A stretch of 64,000 nt of DNA from Tipula vernalis (lineage: Eukaryota; Arthropoda; Insecta; Diptera; Tipulidae), in the NCBI GenBank assembly GCA_958295665.1, contig OY282559.1, positions 263,414,057-263,478,056 of the forward strand, read 5' to 3'. The position numbers were made by a program, and so were the translations under genes. Below are positions 1-12,333 of the stretch, piece by piece. How positions within the stretch are numbered: the first letter of the stretch is position 1; every line of letters starts with the position of its first letter. The notes beneath the pieces are model-generated. The model did no database searches. It was not told the DNA's origin and saw only the letters and a list, made by a program, of their open reading frames with translations.

Positions 1-198
1 AACCAACTGACATATACAGATATTCCACACTGCTATGAAGGGCCAATAAAAATAAACGAGGCGAAGAAAAAAGACTTATTGAGTATGCTACATTTGATTG
101 ATACAAATTTTCATGCTTTTTATATGGAACTATGTGGTGAAGACATGCCCGACTTCCATCCTGATTTAACAGAGGATGACAATGAAGAGTCTACCTAA
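1..198 (+). CDS. C-terminal end of an unrecognised protein (partial)
   Basis: Frame 1 is open from the first base to a TAA at 196-198, giving 65 residues of a 3' exon or ORF whose start lies outside the window. The tail has a basic KKKDLLSML stretch, an aromatic segment (FHAFYMEL) and an acidic end. A basic-DLL-hydrophobic-FY ending is, from memory, found at the C terminus of a large family of insect transposon-associated proteins; the N-terminal part of that family resembles the gene at 37.4-40.1 kb. The family link is recollection, not a search result. A plausible poly(A) signal follows at 347-352, which fits a genuine transcript end. Confidence 0.5.
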   Translation, partial: NQLTYTDIPHCYEGPIKINEAKKKDLLSMLHLIDTNFHAFYMELCGEDMPDFHPDLTEDDNEEST

Positions 199-346
199 GA
201 TGTATACTGTATGAATGTACCTTTTTATAATTTTGATAACTTTTTATAATATTTTATCTGAATTATTTTCTAAGATCGTATCATTTGATTTTTAATTAAC
301 TTGGACATTACAGCTGAATTTTTTGTACGATTTATTTTGTTTTAAT

Positions 347-352
347 AATAAA
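347..352 (+). terminator. Poly(A) signal AATAAA
   Basis: A canonical AATAAA lies 149 bp past the TAA of the partial ORF ending at 198, in an AT-rich stretch that looks like a 3' UTR. Such hexamers are common by chance at this base composition. Confidence 0.35.
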
Positions 353-2920
353 ATTGAACTCTGGAATTCTTATATGTTTTTGTCTTAACCATTACGAAAA
401 ATTGGTTTGTAATTTGTCAAATTGACTTAAATAAGCTTAAATTTATTAAACATAAATTTAAAATGCTGAATAATGGCTTAAGTTACTTAAGCCACTCTTA
501 AATTTTATTCAACATTTATACTAGTGGCTTAGAAGTTTCTTAGGCCTATATTTTCTAAGAATGAACATTTTTTACGATCATAATTAATCCAATCCATCTA
601 TATTACTATTATGCAAGTTATTCAATTAAAAACAAATTCAACTTTATTCCCAATTTTCTTATTTTGAGTTTAAAATGTTTAAACTGTTGTATTGAAAACT
701 CGCTGTTTTGCACATAAGCCACTATGATTTGTTGCCACAGAATTAACAATTTGGATTTCATAAATTATAATTTAATGCTTTGACTTTAAATTATCTAATT
801 AAACGAATTTCATTCATTTTGCTTTGAAATTTTAGTTGAACTTTAAAATAAATTTTATTTCATTTTATTTCTATTCGTTCGCCGATTTCGCCGGTTCGTT
901 GTAAATAAGCCGTTTTTATTTGCGATTACAGATAGTAGGTGTTCACGGTGGAGTAAATTAACGCCCATGCAATTAACCTTTATGTGCATGGCAAGGTATA
1001 ATTGTACTATTTGTGCTTTAATTAAATTTTTTTTTAATTAATTCCGTTAGCTAAATATGCGCAAAAATTTGTTTAACCTCAACTAGTCTTTCTAGCTTCT
1101 TTCAGCTCATATAGAAAATATTGGTATACAGTAACTATAATAAACCACCATAATTGTGGTGTGACATTGATTGCATTAATTTATTGCTATTGCATGCTCA
1201 TTGCAAATTTGACATTTTTTAAAGTTACAATAAAAAAAAACTGACGAACATAATAAAAAACTTTTGAAAAATATTTAAAAAATTGTAAAAGCCATCTATT
1301 GGAATTTTCGGCAACTAAAATCCACCAGCGCAAATTTTATGCGTGAAGTTACGTACTGTTTTATACACACACCATCGTATAAGAATGATTAGTTGTTAGT
1401 AGCTACAAGTACTCGCTTGTAATTTACTACCTTAAATGGAAGACAGCTATTGATATCAAGACATATTATTCTAATTTATAAGTATAGTATTCCAGCAAGG
1501 GTTACACAAATAAAGACTGATTTACAATCCAAGATTTTCGCAGATGCAGATGTCAAATCAAAAATTCGTTTTCTTTACACATAAAAAGTAAATTTAAACA
1601 AAAACTGTCATAAACCAATATAAATGTTTGCTTTTATTGTTTATGTAACCTTATTATAGTTATTTATTCCCGCATTGACGATTTTACAGAAAAAAGATGA
1701 AACTCGACATCTGCAAAAAAAGCAGACGACGATTTTTAGACTTGTTTCTCGGGTTTCAATTAACTTTTTTATGCAGATGATTATTTTTTCTCTTTTTGTT
1801 TTTGTACTTTTTCCTATGTTGTGTTTCAATTTTTTTGCAGACGTCGAATGTCGTTGACTGTAAATCAGCTATAATGTGTCAAATGTCAAAATTTAAAAAT
1901 GAAATAATTAAATTTGGAGCATTCGGGTGATAAAAGTTCATCCGATTATGACGATTTTGATGAAGTCTGAGGATCGATTAAGGATTAAGAGAATTCATTA
2001 AAAAATTAAGCGAATAGTTGAAGTTGCAAGATTGTCGGTGATACTGGCTGAACGTGCTGCTTTTTATTTTTTTGTTATTTTTAAGTTCCTCCCGTTTCTT
2101 ATGCTCTGTTGTGAATGAGCTAATGGTCAAAATAGAGTGTACCGGATTATGTAAATTAAATAAATAAATTAATAAAAAAATTAATAAACATAATAAAATA
2201 ATAATTTTAAAATTGCTTTGTTATTAGTATTGCTCATTCTGTTGCTGTGTTTAGTTATGGGGAGTTCTGCGCTACTGTCTTTCCAATTGCTATGATTTTA
2301 TGGTCAATATTGCGACCTAATGGAATCACTCTTTTTAATTTATTTTAAACTGATCAGTGACAAAGCGAAGCGATTTTGCTTTGTTCAGAGAGTTTGCCGT
2401 GACTTGTAAATAGAAAGCCAATCACTACTATGGAATTTTGAACAAGATTCTCATGTATGAGTAATGGTATATATTAAAGAGTACATGGCAGGTTTAGGTG
2501 ACTAACTTGACAGAAATATACTTTGCTCATGCTCAAATTATGTCAGTAACGTTCGTCCTCCAAATCCAAAATAGAACAACTTATTGACGTTTTCAACCAA
2601 AAATGTCACGTGGTTTAAATATTGAGCGAACAACAGCCGTCTTTATGCAGGGTTTTCTGAACCTCACCGAAATGGCTTGAAATGATTCAATAGATATTTT
2701 AACATAAATCTTTTGCGAGTAGAGCGTGAACTCGCTCGTTTTTTTTTTTTTTTTTTTTTGAAATAAATACCTTCAATATTTTTTAAAACCTATTTTTGAT
2801 ATTCTACTTCAAAATCCGTTTAAATATTTTAAATACTAAATTTAAGTTTTATTTAGTTTCGTTCTCCGTTCGAACAGTTGTCAAACAGTCAATTTACATT
2901 TATTTATTTAGTTTTGTCAA
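353..2920. other. AT-rich intergenic stretch, no gene seen
   Basis: No supported coding region. ORFs of 60-62 codons near 1,641-1,857 lie on opposite strands over one another and show no domain. A short palindrome (GGCTTAAG-TTA-CTTAAGCC) sits at 475-493. A run of 21-22 T at about 2,739-2,759 may be the A-tail of an old minus-strand retroposon, but nothing recognisable precedes it. Confidence 0.6.
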
Positions 2921-2923
2921 AAA

Positions 2924-3240
2924 ATGAATAAAAAAAGAAAAAGTCTTAAATTACTTCAAAACTAGCAGTTACACAAAGCTGTTGAAAAGCGTACGGTATC
3001 AAAATCAACCGCCAAAAACATAAGGGGGAATACTTATAAAACGATTCGAAAAGGAAAATCTGAAATGCAACGAAAACGGCAAAAATCGAACTTTGGTATT
3101 GTAAACACCACTAAGCACGAACAGTTCATACAGACAGAGGGCTGCTAATGCTCGAATATCCGGCCGTTTAATTGAAGAAGCGAAACACTTTGCTAGCCAG
3201 GTATTTAAGCTGTTAGTCATCGAAAAATAGAGAAAACAAG
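2924..3240 (+). pseudogene. Possible CENP-B/pogo-type DNA-binding domain relic
   Basis: Conceptual translation from the ATG at 2,924 gives MNKKRKSLKLL, then an in-frame stop, then a basic helix-like stretch (KAVEKRTVSKSTAKNI). This resembles the N-terminal psq/CENP-B helix-turn-helix of pogo/Tigger transposases and jerky-like proteins. In another frame at about 3,150-3,210 the reading RISGRLIEEAKHFASQ matches the usual second helical domain of that family. Stops and frameshifts interrupt the region and I see no DDE catalytic domain after it. Resemblance is by eye only, so this stays tentative. Confidence 0.35.
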
Positions 3241-3662
3241 GAACAATCAAATATTAAAAAATTTGGGATCTTCCAGTTTCATGGCGGTCTAATAAATCAA
3301 CGTGGACCACTTCATAAATATTGGAAAAATAAATTTATGAAATCGACATTTATGAATAAATGGAAAATTTAACTTTCAGTCGACAAATATTGTCCACCAA
3401 TTTGAAAAGCGTATGCCGAAGTTGGCTGCCACATTTGAGAACATTCGGCGGATGTATGGAATAGTGTAAATATTCTCGATTCTATAATTTGTATCCAAGA
3501 TTTATGCAAAATAGTACCAGCGTTAGCATAGTTTATCAAAAAACTCAATAAATTTGGTCAGACATGAAAGAAGTTGTAGCTCCAGAGAATATTTTGGGAG
3601 TATCCGCGCAATAATTTGAGGAATACATAACGATTGGTGACAATATTTGTTGAAGTAACCGA

Positions 3663-4730
3663 ATGTTGTATAACATACATCGAGGGCATTTTGGAATACA
3701 AAAGTATCTAAGTCGTGCCAAGGAAATTCTGTATTGGAGAGGAATGTCTTCAGATAAAACGTCATATGTGGAAACATGTTCAATTTGTCAGTCGATGCAG
3801 AAATCAAAGGTGAAAGAACCAGTTATTAACAAGGAAATTCCAAGTCTTCCATTTGAAGTAGTGAGAGCCGATCTATTTCATTGTATCGATAAATATTACA
3901 TACTCGTAGTCGACAGCTACTCAGGTTATTTTGAGTTTAAGGAATTAAAAATGAGTACGGCAAAGGAAGTTATAGAAATATTGAAAATATGTTTTTCCAC
4001 GCATGGAATACCAGCAAAGCTAGAGACGAGTAGTCCAAACCATCCACAAGGCAACGGCTTAGTAGAACGCTATGTGCCAATAGCGAAAGGAATGATAATA
4101 AAATGCAAAAGAGATAATTCTTGCATATACTTAGCATTATTAAATTATCTTATATTATATTTAGCATCGCCAAATCAAAGGTTAATGAGTAGAGCTACAA
4201 GAACGACCATAGTAGGACTTCCGGAAATGCTAAAGCCGAAAATTATTTCGGATATAACGCACAAGTTAACAGAAATACGAAAAATTCAAAAATGGTATGC
4301 TGATCGAGGACGACGAATCGCGGAACCATTGAATGCAGGTGACAAGGTTAGAATTAAACGAGGTGATCGTAATTGGGTTCCAGGAGTAATCACGGAGAAA
4401 ACAAATAATCCGAGATCATTCATAGTTCAAACGGAGAATGGTAATATATATCGCCGAAACACGGATCACATTAATAAAACGAAAGAACAAGCAACATCAA
4501 ACGTAAGCTTCAACAATGGTAATCGTATTACAGAGCCGATACATATTCCAGAAAGTATTAACGATACAAATCATACCAAGGTGAGCAAGTCGACGTCAAA
4601 GAATTGCGTGAGTGATGACAATGGTGAAGTAGTTCACAATAACATAAAAGAGGAATCACATAAGGCATCACATATGGAGTTTATGGAAGCAACGACCAAA
4701 TTACCCATCGTTACCAGATCGGTAGAGTAA
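3663..4730 (+). pseudogene. Ty3/gypsy pol C-terminal part: integrase, catalytic core deleted
   Basis: A 355-codon ORF. It starts inside the integrase HHCC zinc-binding domain (HRGHFG, then CSICQSMQ), continues into the core with the first catalytic Asp (VRADLF) and then reaches HGIPAKLE. The next residues are TSSPNHPQGNGLVER, which contain the third catalytic residue (Glu). The segment that normally holds the second Asp (a SDNG-type motif) is missing, about 20-25 codons, removed without breaking the frame. Downstream, SPNQRLMSRATRT and a basic tail match the C-terminal region of insect gypsy-class pol proteins. Upstream reverse transcriptase is not recognisable, so the element is 5'-truncated. 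A purine-rich tract and an LTR follow. It cannot encode an active integrase. Confidence 0.85.
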
Positions 4731-4802
4731 TCAAACCAATAAGTAAAATGGATGTATAACATCTAAAAAAAAAAAAAAAAAAAAAATGAAAAATAAAGGG
4801 GA

Positions 4803-4947
4803 TGTAACATATGAATGTAATATTGTAATCATATGAGCATTACCCACCATTGTTGATAGGGTCATCATGTCATGTAAATTAATATATAAATAAAGACAAT
4901 CAGATCTAACTTCACCATCAACAAGTGTGTTTTCAACTAACATTACA
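4803..4947 (+). repeat. 3' LTR of the gypsy remnant
   Basis: The segment begins TGTAAC directly after a purine-rich tract (AAAAATAAAGGGGA, ending 4,802) and ends ATTACA, so the termini form a short inverted repeat (TGTAA/TTACA). It contains ATAAATAAAG as a poly(A) signal. Position after the pol stop and the TG...CA ends support a 145-bp 3' LTR. No matching 5' LTR is visible upstream, which agrees with truncation. The exact right boundary could also be 4,942. Confidence 0.6.
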
Positions 4948-5151
4948 TGTCATTATATTTCGATTATATTCCTGTCATCGAAATTTTGAATTGCATTGTT
5001 AAAATTGTGTAGTTGGTAATATTTAGTAATATAAATAAAGTAGTAACAGTAATAATTAAAACATAAGAAAATACAAAATATTTATACGATAAACATTGAA
5101 ACTAACACTAATGAAGTAATGAGGAAGGCATTAAAATCCATTTCAACATTC

Positions 5152-5270
5152 TGTAACGAAATCCTAAGATTTCGTTAACACACATAGAATCAGAGTTCTG
5201 GTGCGGTATGGATAGCGGGCTAAGCTCAGGGTTAGCGCGAGGGAGGGGGTTTTCAGACATGGTGTCCACT
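5152..5270 (+). repeat. LTR-like fragment related to the unit ending at 59,707
   Basis: Starts TGTAACGAAATCC and then follows, with scattered mismatches, the reverse complement of 59,707 downwards. Shared blocks include GTTAACA.ACAT, TGCGGTAT, GCTCA.GG and TTCTCAGACAT or its near match. The similarity is clear for roughly 110 bp and fades in the GC-richer part after that. I read it as the 5' part of an LTR of the same family. Its right end and any target duplication were not found. Confidence 0.5.
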
Positions 5271-8200
5271 CCCCCGCAATCCTACACATGTGAGGTCTGC
5301 AGTCACCCCTACAAAGACGGCCAACCCATGTGGCGTGTCGTTCTCTACGACAGCCAGCCATGAGAGACCGAAGCAACAGGAGAATTATGGAAGAACCGAC
5401 CCAGCAAACAGAACCCTGCCCAAAACAATTATCCCGACTGGTTGGTTTTGTTCTTCAATGGACTGTATATTCACGAGAACTCAATATTTAAATTTATTAA
5501 AACAAACAAACTTTTATTTTTGGTTAAATTCTTGAAAACACATTTTATTTAATATACATTTAATTGTACATGTTTTCAAATCGGTTGTCGAGTTCTTACT
5601 GACTCACCACAAACAATACAATACAAAGAACCCGAACCAAGCGGAATCCGAAAACGCAAAAGAGAGAGCGAAAATTATACATAATTGGGTTCTTCTTCTT
5701 TCATTAAGGTTAGAGTACAAAGAGAAGAAATATGATAATTTTGTTGTTTGTGGTGTTTCTTATAAGAATTTATACACCGACCGTTGCGTGCCATTCATCG
5801 TTGATAATAAACATCAAGACAGGAAGAAGATCAGGTTACTCCTGATGATGGCCTAATAAGCTGAAATCGATTGAGTGATTTTTTAAACCTATAAATATTT
5901 GCAAAATATTAAAATAAGTGATTTATTTAAAAAAATTTAAAAAATGTGTGTATTAAGTGTGTTACGCCAAGTGTCCACGGCAGATAGTGTAAAAAGAATG
6001 AAGAAATACACAAGAAATTAAGAAAATTCGAATGATATTTACTAATACGGCCTTGCTTAGAACCATCGAAGGTCGACACGTCTGAAAAGAAGAAAATAAT
6101 AAAAAAAAAACGTGACTGCAATGGCGTGAAAGCTGAAAATAACGTTATATAATGAAACATAAAAACTCCTTTCTTTCGAAAAAAAAAACGTACGATACCT
6201 GTGTTTCGACAGGAGAACCTCATCTGGTCTTTTCCTGTCTAGAACAGTTCAATTGTCACTCGTCGCAGGATCTTCTTCTATATCTTCAACCTCGCCCCGT
6301 TTGTTCGGCTGGACTGCTGCATTCTGCCAACAACTACTCCAATACTTTACGAACAAGTGTGTGTACAATAGTACGCTGGATAAAAATCACAAGAAAACGA
6401 TCGCACCGCAATGCATATACCGATATCAACGCTATCACTATCGCCAGAACATACTAGTTTTTCTTTTTTTTGCACGATTTCACGACCAAACACGGTCACA
6501 TCATTTTAAATACACCGGTCTCACACCGTTGTCACAATTCCCCAACCGTGTTCTTTTAACAAATTCATGAGACAAAACAAAAGGCAATAAAAACCAATAG
6601 TTCGACCCACTTTTTGACGCATCTACTCAAAAAAATCGTTAACAAAATCTTTAAATGCGTGTCCTGAAAAACGATGTTTTTTATATCTGTCTCCACGAAA
6701 ACTCAAAAACTACTCAATGCATCACTATTTTTTTTTTTCATTTTGAAGTTGATTTAACTTATTGGAGGATGGAAATGCAGATAATATTTGCTGTTTCTTG
6801 ATAGCAATTTAAAGAGCGAAAAAAACATGGAAAAACAGAACCGAAAAATTGCATGCCCGCCATTTTTTAATTTTCAACTTTTTAGTGATATTGTTGGTAC
6901 AACATCCAACAAATATTATATATTTTATAAAAATGTTTGCTTTTTTGATTTCAGATAATTTTTACAAGTGCTACCCCATGACGCTTGATGAGAACCTCCT
7001 CTTAACAAACAGAAAAAAAATAAAGAACAATGTTACGCCACAGAAGGGTAGCGTAACAGTTCAACAACCACTTTCTATTCAATCCTGATTTTAAGTATGA
7101 TCACCCCAATTTTGACCTAGTCCAACAGAAAATCATTACTAAACCGATGGTCAATGAGGTTATCACCGTTTAGGAAAGCGATATGTGTTCTATATTTAAC
7201 GTCCAATAACGACGTTTTATTCAATACCAATTTTAAGTATGATCGCCCAAACTGTTTTTTTAAATAGCCAGAAATATTCGCATTGGCTTACTCTAACTTA
7301 GAATCTTCATTAGACTGATGTTTTTAGAGTTTTCCAGTAACTAGGAAATATTTAATCTTTAAATGGAACGTTCAATAATCTACCCATTGAATGACACACC
7401 AATACATTAATAGAGAATATAATTTTCGGAGCGTTTTCGAAAAAACTGCACAAAAAATTTCAAATCGGGTATCGTGGTATAAAAATCCAAAATTAATGAA
7501 ATTGATAACCATCTTTCGACTTAGCAAAAAATGATCCCAATTAAAAAAATTAAACAAAAAAAAAAAAAAAAAAAATTGGGATTCATTTACCATCTATTAA
7601 AAATACTTGGTTTTTTGTGTTTATATATTAAATGTACAGATCAACAGAAAAAATATGGTTATATAACAACAACAACAGTAAAAGCTATACTTTTCAACAC
7701 AACACAAAATATTCAGAGCTTTTTTGCAATTTACTGCTACTGTTGTTGCTACTGTTTGTGTTTTTGTTTGCTTTTTACTCATAAATTTATGGATTTTAAT
7801 AATGTCAGACATTTCACAGAAGCATGAAAAACAACAAATTTATGCAAAAAATATTTATGTATTTATATATATAAAAAAAAAAGCACAACAAACCAAATGA
7901 GTTTTATTTATGGAAGTTCAAATAGAAAAATCATGGACAAATAGACAGACAAATAAATAAAATAAATTATTTTATTATTGTAAAGTCGTTTATATACGAG
8001 TAAGTGTAGAGGGTACAATTTAAATGTTGTGATAAATGTTTTTTTTGTTTTTGGGTCGGATTCAGAATTACCAACTACTACTATGCACTATAGTTAAGAG
8101 AAGCTGAACAAAATGATCCAAAACATGTTTCATAACATTTGAATTGGTGATTACTTGTAAATGGTATATGGATATTGCATGTAATACAGAACATACTCGT

Positions 8201-8990
8201 ATTTGGTGTATGAAATGATGGAAATTCTTTGTTTACCGAGCATTAGTCTATATAGAGATGAATTAGAAAAGAAACAACAACTAATGTATTGGGAGAACAA
8301 AACCAAATTCTCAAACAAAAAATTCCTATGGTAACATTATAAAAAGCTCTTTTTATACAGTATATAAACACAGTATTATATTTGCTTATAATTTCGGGGT
8401 TTTTGTTGACTTTTTTCTTTGTATACCAACCGAAAATATTTCGATGAGTTTTTCACTCATACACAATATAGGTATGTAGGATTCATTCAGACGAGTTGCA
8501 GTGTAGTTGGTATGTGTTCAGTTGCATACAAAAAATAAATTTTGGCAAACTGATAAGGATCTTTTTATCAAACACAAAACCATAATAATAATACATAAAG
8601 CCGAATAAAAGTTATCAACAACAAAAAATTAAAAAAATAATCGAAATATTGTACTTGTCATATATACATACGTATTATTTATTTTGTACTTGTATTAACA
8701 AAAAACTATACTAAAATTACAAAGTTCGGTATTAGAACGATTCAGATGAAAACTTTGTATTATTATTTTACAAGATTCAAATAGTTTGGAATGCGTTTAA
8801 TGGGTGTATGCATCTTGTTGTATTGCACAGACTCTTTGGTGGCAAATTGTTATTATTATTACATGTAAGAAGAACTTTTTACAGACAAATGTATATGGGT
8901 TGATCCTTATATTCAAAATTTAAAACTTTATTGTTTATTTGTGGATAATTTAAAGAATTCTTGATTTTGTGACTAATATATTTTTTACTC
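5271..8990. other. No gene seen; AT-rich with simple-sequence runs
   Basis: Several ORFs of 60-105 codons occur but overlap on both strands and carry no domain signature. A minus-strand reading near 6,250-6,400 has an acidic stretch (EVEDIEEDPATSDN, then stop), with a GTATCG donor-like site about 50 bp further on, but it lacks an upstream start or any context. Poly(A)/(T) runs and CAA repeats (about 7,668-7,680) are present. Confidence 0.55.
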
Positions 8991-9016
8991 GCTAAAAGTA
9001 AGCACCACCCCAGCCC

Positions 9017-9331
9017 ATGTCTGGGCAATCTATCAACAACAACGTCGACAACACCAACAGCATTAACAAATTGAGCTCGCAAAATATCATAACTGGAACT
9101 GAAGTCAACACCGAATTGGAAATGGTGAAACCAAAAAATTACCTGCACGTCTCAAATTTTAAACCAACCACAACTAGTGAGGATATTAAAAACTATCTTA
9201 GTCATAAGCTAAATATTTCAGTGGCTGAAATCGAATGTCACGAACTTGTTCCAAAAAATGTTGATAGAAGTTTGCTAAACTTTATTTCGTTTAAAGTTGG
9301 GTTGGAGTCTTCAATATACAACAAGGTATAA
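9017..9331 (+). pseudogene. LINE ORF1 protein, truncated
   Basis: 104 codons. An N/S-rich N terminus is followed by a small folded domain (KNYLHVSNFKPTTTSEDIK, later NVDRSLLNFISFKV) typical of the ORF1 C-terminal domain that accompanies CR1/jockey-like elements in insects. After the stop at 9,331 another frame continues as IWPLQRAIKPF to about 9,420, where the protein normally ends with a tryptophan-containing motif and a basic tail. The stop is therefore a frameshift product. The zinc-knuckle or coiled-coil section often found in ORF1 is absent. Confidence 0.65.
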
Positions 9332-9626
9332 TGGTAGTATTTGGCCACTACAGCGTGCCATTAAACCGTTTATTAATGTAAGACGTCAAAAGAAATTTCC
9401 TGCCACAGCAACATTGCAGTAATGAACTTATTAATAGTGATTATTCGTCGGTCATTCAACAAGGTCATCGTAATTGTAAAAGTTATATACTTTATTCTAG
9501 TTTTTATGATTTTTTTAAATTGATTTTTAATATTTTTTTGTATTTTAGGTTTTCACACTTCAGTCTCTATCGGCATATACGAGTACACAATACCTCTGAC
9601 AAAAACTTGAGAGATGGTGATGGTTC

Positions 9627-10221
9627 ATGTTTAAGATTGGATTTCTTAATGCTCGCAGTCTTTTTTGCCATATTGATCAAATTCAAATTTTTATTAATTT
9701 TAATAACATTGGCTTACGTGTAAGATCAATGATCAATCTGTTGCCATAAATGGCTATAATATTCTACGATACGACAGAACACACAAAAATGGTGGTGGGG
9801 TCTGTATATACTACAGAAAATGTTACAAATTCAAGAGGATTCATTCAGGTACATATGGAAAAACTGAAGTTATAATGGGAGAAATGAAACTTCCTTCCAT
9901 GACAATTCTAATAGTAGTTTGTTAAAATCCCCCACCTGCTATAAAAACTGACCTGGATGATTTCCAGAAAATTCTATCTTCTTTCGTATTACGATATAGT
10001 CATTTTGTAATAAGTGTTGACTTCAATTTTAATATCCTTGACAGGTCGCATATATTCCATGATCTATTAAAATTCAATAACCTTTTCTCAGTTCCTTTTT
10101 CGCCAACTCGTGGCCCATCGTGGCTAGATCAGTTTATTGTTTCTAATCCGGAACAAGCCAGAATATTGGAGTTCAATCAATACATATATCCGATCATGAC
10201 TTTCTACTCATCTCCTATAAA
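9627..10221 (+). pseudogene. LINE ORF2: APE-like endonuclease, broken
   Basis: Begins FKIGFLNARSLFCHIDQI, the usual opening of the APE endonuclease, then shifts frame. NGYNILRYDRTHKNGGGV (about 9,748-9,800) is the substrate-binding part, and VDFNFNIL (about 10,018-10,040) corresponds to the conserved GDFN catalytic motif with Gly changed to Val. Stops and frame changes interrupt it several times. The region ends in the SDH-type segment near 10,195 (ATCATGAC instead of a clean SDHD). It nicked target DNA to prime reverse transcription in the ancestral element. Confidence 0.75.
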
Positions 10222-11688
10222 GTGAAGTCTAAACGGGTCAAAATTCGGAACAAGCTTATTTACGACTATAGTAACATAAATAATGCAGCAATTTCTTCTT
10301 GCCTTTTGGGCACTGATTGGGGTCGGATGTATTCGAGCGATAATATTAATTCTATGTTTCACTTATTTTATGAGTGCTTATACTCTATTCATGACAACTG
10401 TGTCCCGGTAAAACGAGTACTGGATGGCCAATCTGCAGCTCCTTGGTTTAATTTTGAAATTGCTCATAGAATGTTACTTCGGAATCAGGCCTTTTCTAAA
10501 TTTCAGAAAACTTCCGATATAAAGTACCGCAAAATATATCAGAATGAGCGAAATTGTGTTACTGATTTGATTAGAGCCGCTAAACAAAATTATTATTTTC
10601 GTAACCATAAGCTAACCATGGCAATAATTTGGGGAAATATTAATACGATTGGCATAGGGAAAAGTAGATCTAATGTTTTAATTGACATGGACCCTGCTAT
10701 AGTAAATTCTTATTTTTGCAACATACCTAACAAGTCGGTTGTTTTTCCTCTTCCAGATTGTAATGCTACAAGTAGTTTCACTTCTAATTTGTTGTCAGTT
10801 AGCTGTGTAATGGAATTAGATATTTTGAAAAGTATTTACAGCATAAAATCTAACGCAGCTGGTCATGATGCAATGAATCTAATTTTTTTAAAGAAGATAT
10901 TACCTTTAATTATCTCACCGTTAACGTACTTAATAAATAATTATATCATGCGGTCTGAATTTCCTGATATATGGAAAACCAATTTAGTGATTGCGGTTAA
11001 AAAGAAACAAAATAATGACTCGCTGGATAATCTTAGACCAATCAGTATGGTATCGGTATTATCTAAAGTTTTCGAGATTCTAATTCGTGATCAAATTAAC
11101 GACGATATAAAAAAATTTAAATATTTAACACAGTTTCAATCGGGTTTCCGTAACAATCATAGTACAAGCACCGTTCTTCTTCAAGTTATCGATGATATTG
11201 CATATCATCTTGATCAAAGCAACTCTTTTGTTGTACTAGTATTGCTCGATTTTTCGAAAGCTTTTGACTTTTTAAATCATAAGTTACTTTTGCAAAAGTT
11301 GATACTTTATTTTAACTTTGATAAAACTGCGCTTAAGCTTATGTATAGTTATTTATCGGATAGATATCAAAAAGTCTTAATAAAAGATCAGTTGTCTGAT
11401 CCACAACGTATTCCTTCTGGTGTCTTTCAGGGAACTATCCTTGGGCCGTTATTATTCTCCCTATTTATCAATGATCTACCGCAGGTCTTGAAATATTCGA
11501 AATATCATTTGTATGCAGATGATTGTCAAATTTACCTCGGGGGCGTTAAGGATAATATATCTGAAACCTTTAATAAAATTAATAATGATTTATCCAACAT
11601 ATTAGATTGGTCTATATCTAATGGAGTCTCATTGAATATTTCAAAGACGCAGGCAATCTTCATTTCTAGGCGTGATTTTTCCAAATAA
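10222..11688 (+). pseudogene. LINE ORF2: reverse transcriptase
   Basis: A 488-codon open stretch holding the whole RT domain. Landmarks are AAGHDAMNLIFLKK (motif 0/1), DNLRPISMVSVLSK, QFQSGFRNNHST, VLLDFSKAFDFLNHKL (first catalytic Asp), GVFQGTILGPLLFSLFINDLP and the catalytic YADD at 11,512-11,523. Spacing is normal for CR1/jockey-group RT. The N-terminal 130 residues are the endonuclease-RT linker. The ORF stops after SRRDFSK by frameshift, so the thumb and C terminus are in another frame from 11,799. The catalytic residues are intact. Confidence 0.88.
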
Positions 11689-11798
11689 TCCCATTTCAAA
11701 ATCGCGTTAATAATTTAGGAACTTTTATTAACAATAGATTCACGTGGGATTCCCATATTATCAAGGTTTGTAGTAAAATCAACTCTACGTTATATGGA

Positions 11799-12290
11799 TT
11801 GAAACTCCATAATAACATTTGTCCTAAAACCGTCAGGATTTTGCTTGCTAAAACGTTGGTAATCCCCCATGTATTGTATTGTGAATTTCTTTACATTAGT
11901 TGCGATTGTAACTCAAGGGAAATTTTGCAAGTAATTTTGAACAACATAGCCAGATACGTCAATGGATTGAGGAAATGTGATCATATCTCTGCTAAGTTTA
12001 GAGAATTATTTGGTTGCACAATGACTCAATTTTTTTATTATAGATCATTATTGCTCCTCTATAAAATTATCAATAATCAAGTTCCTGTTTATTTATACAA
12101 CAAAATAAAAATTGGTTCAGCTCGAAATAGCAATATAATACTGCCAGTTAACCGTTCTAATGTTTACAACAACTCGCCACTATTTACTATGTTTACAAGT
12201 TGGAATCAGGTTCCGGTGGAGATTAGAAGTGTTAAAAATTTGGCTAGATTTAAAGTTTTATTATTTGATTTTGTTAAGAATGAATTGTAA
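11799..12290 (+). pseudogene. LINE ORF2: C-terminal region
   Basis: 163 codons in a frame shifted from the RT ORF. Residues such as KTLVIPHVLYC, then NNIARYVNGLRK, FRELFGC and WNQVPVEIRSVKNLARFK form the conserved C-terminal tail of CR1/jockey-group polymerases. The stop TAA at 12,288-12,290 is probably the true end of ORF2. It is followed by a run of more than 25 T and a short simple-repeat end. Confidence 0.8.
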
Positions 12291-12302
12291 TTATTTTTGT
12301 AT

Positions 12303-12333
<31 letters not shown>

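Noticed and set aside
6152..6570. Overlapping 101- and 105-codon plus-strand ORFs and an acidic minus-strand reading
   Set aside because: No motif, no consistent start and mutually overlapping frames. A donor-like GTATCG site alone is not enough to call an exon.
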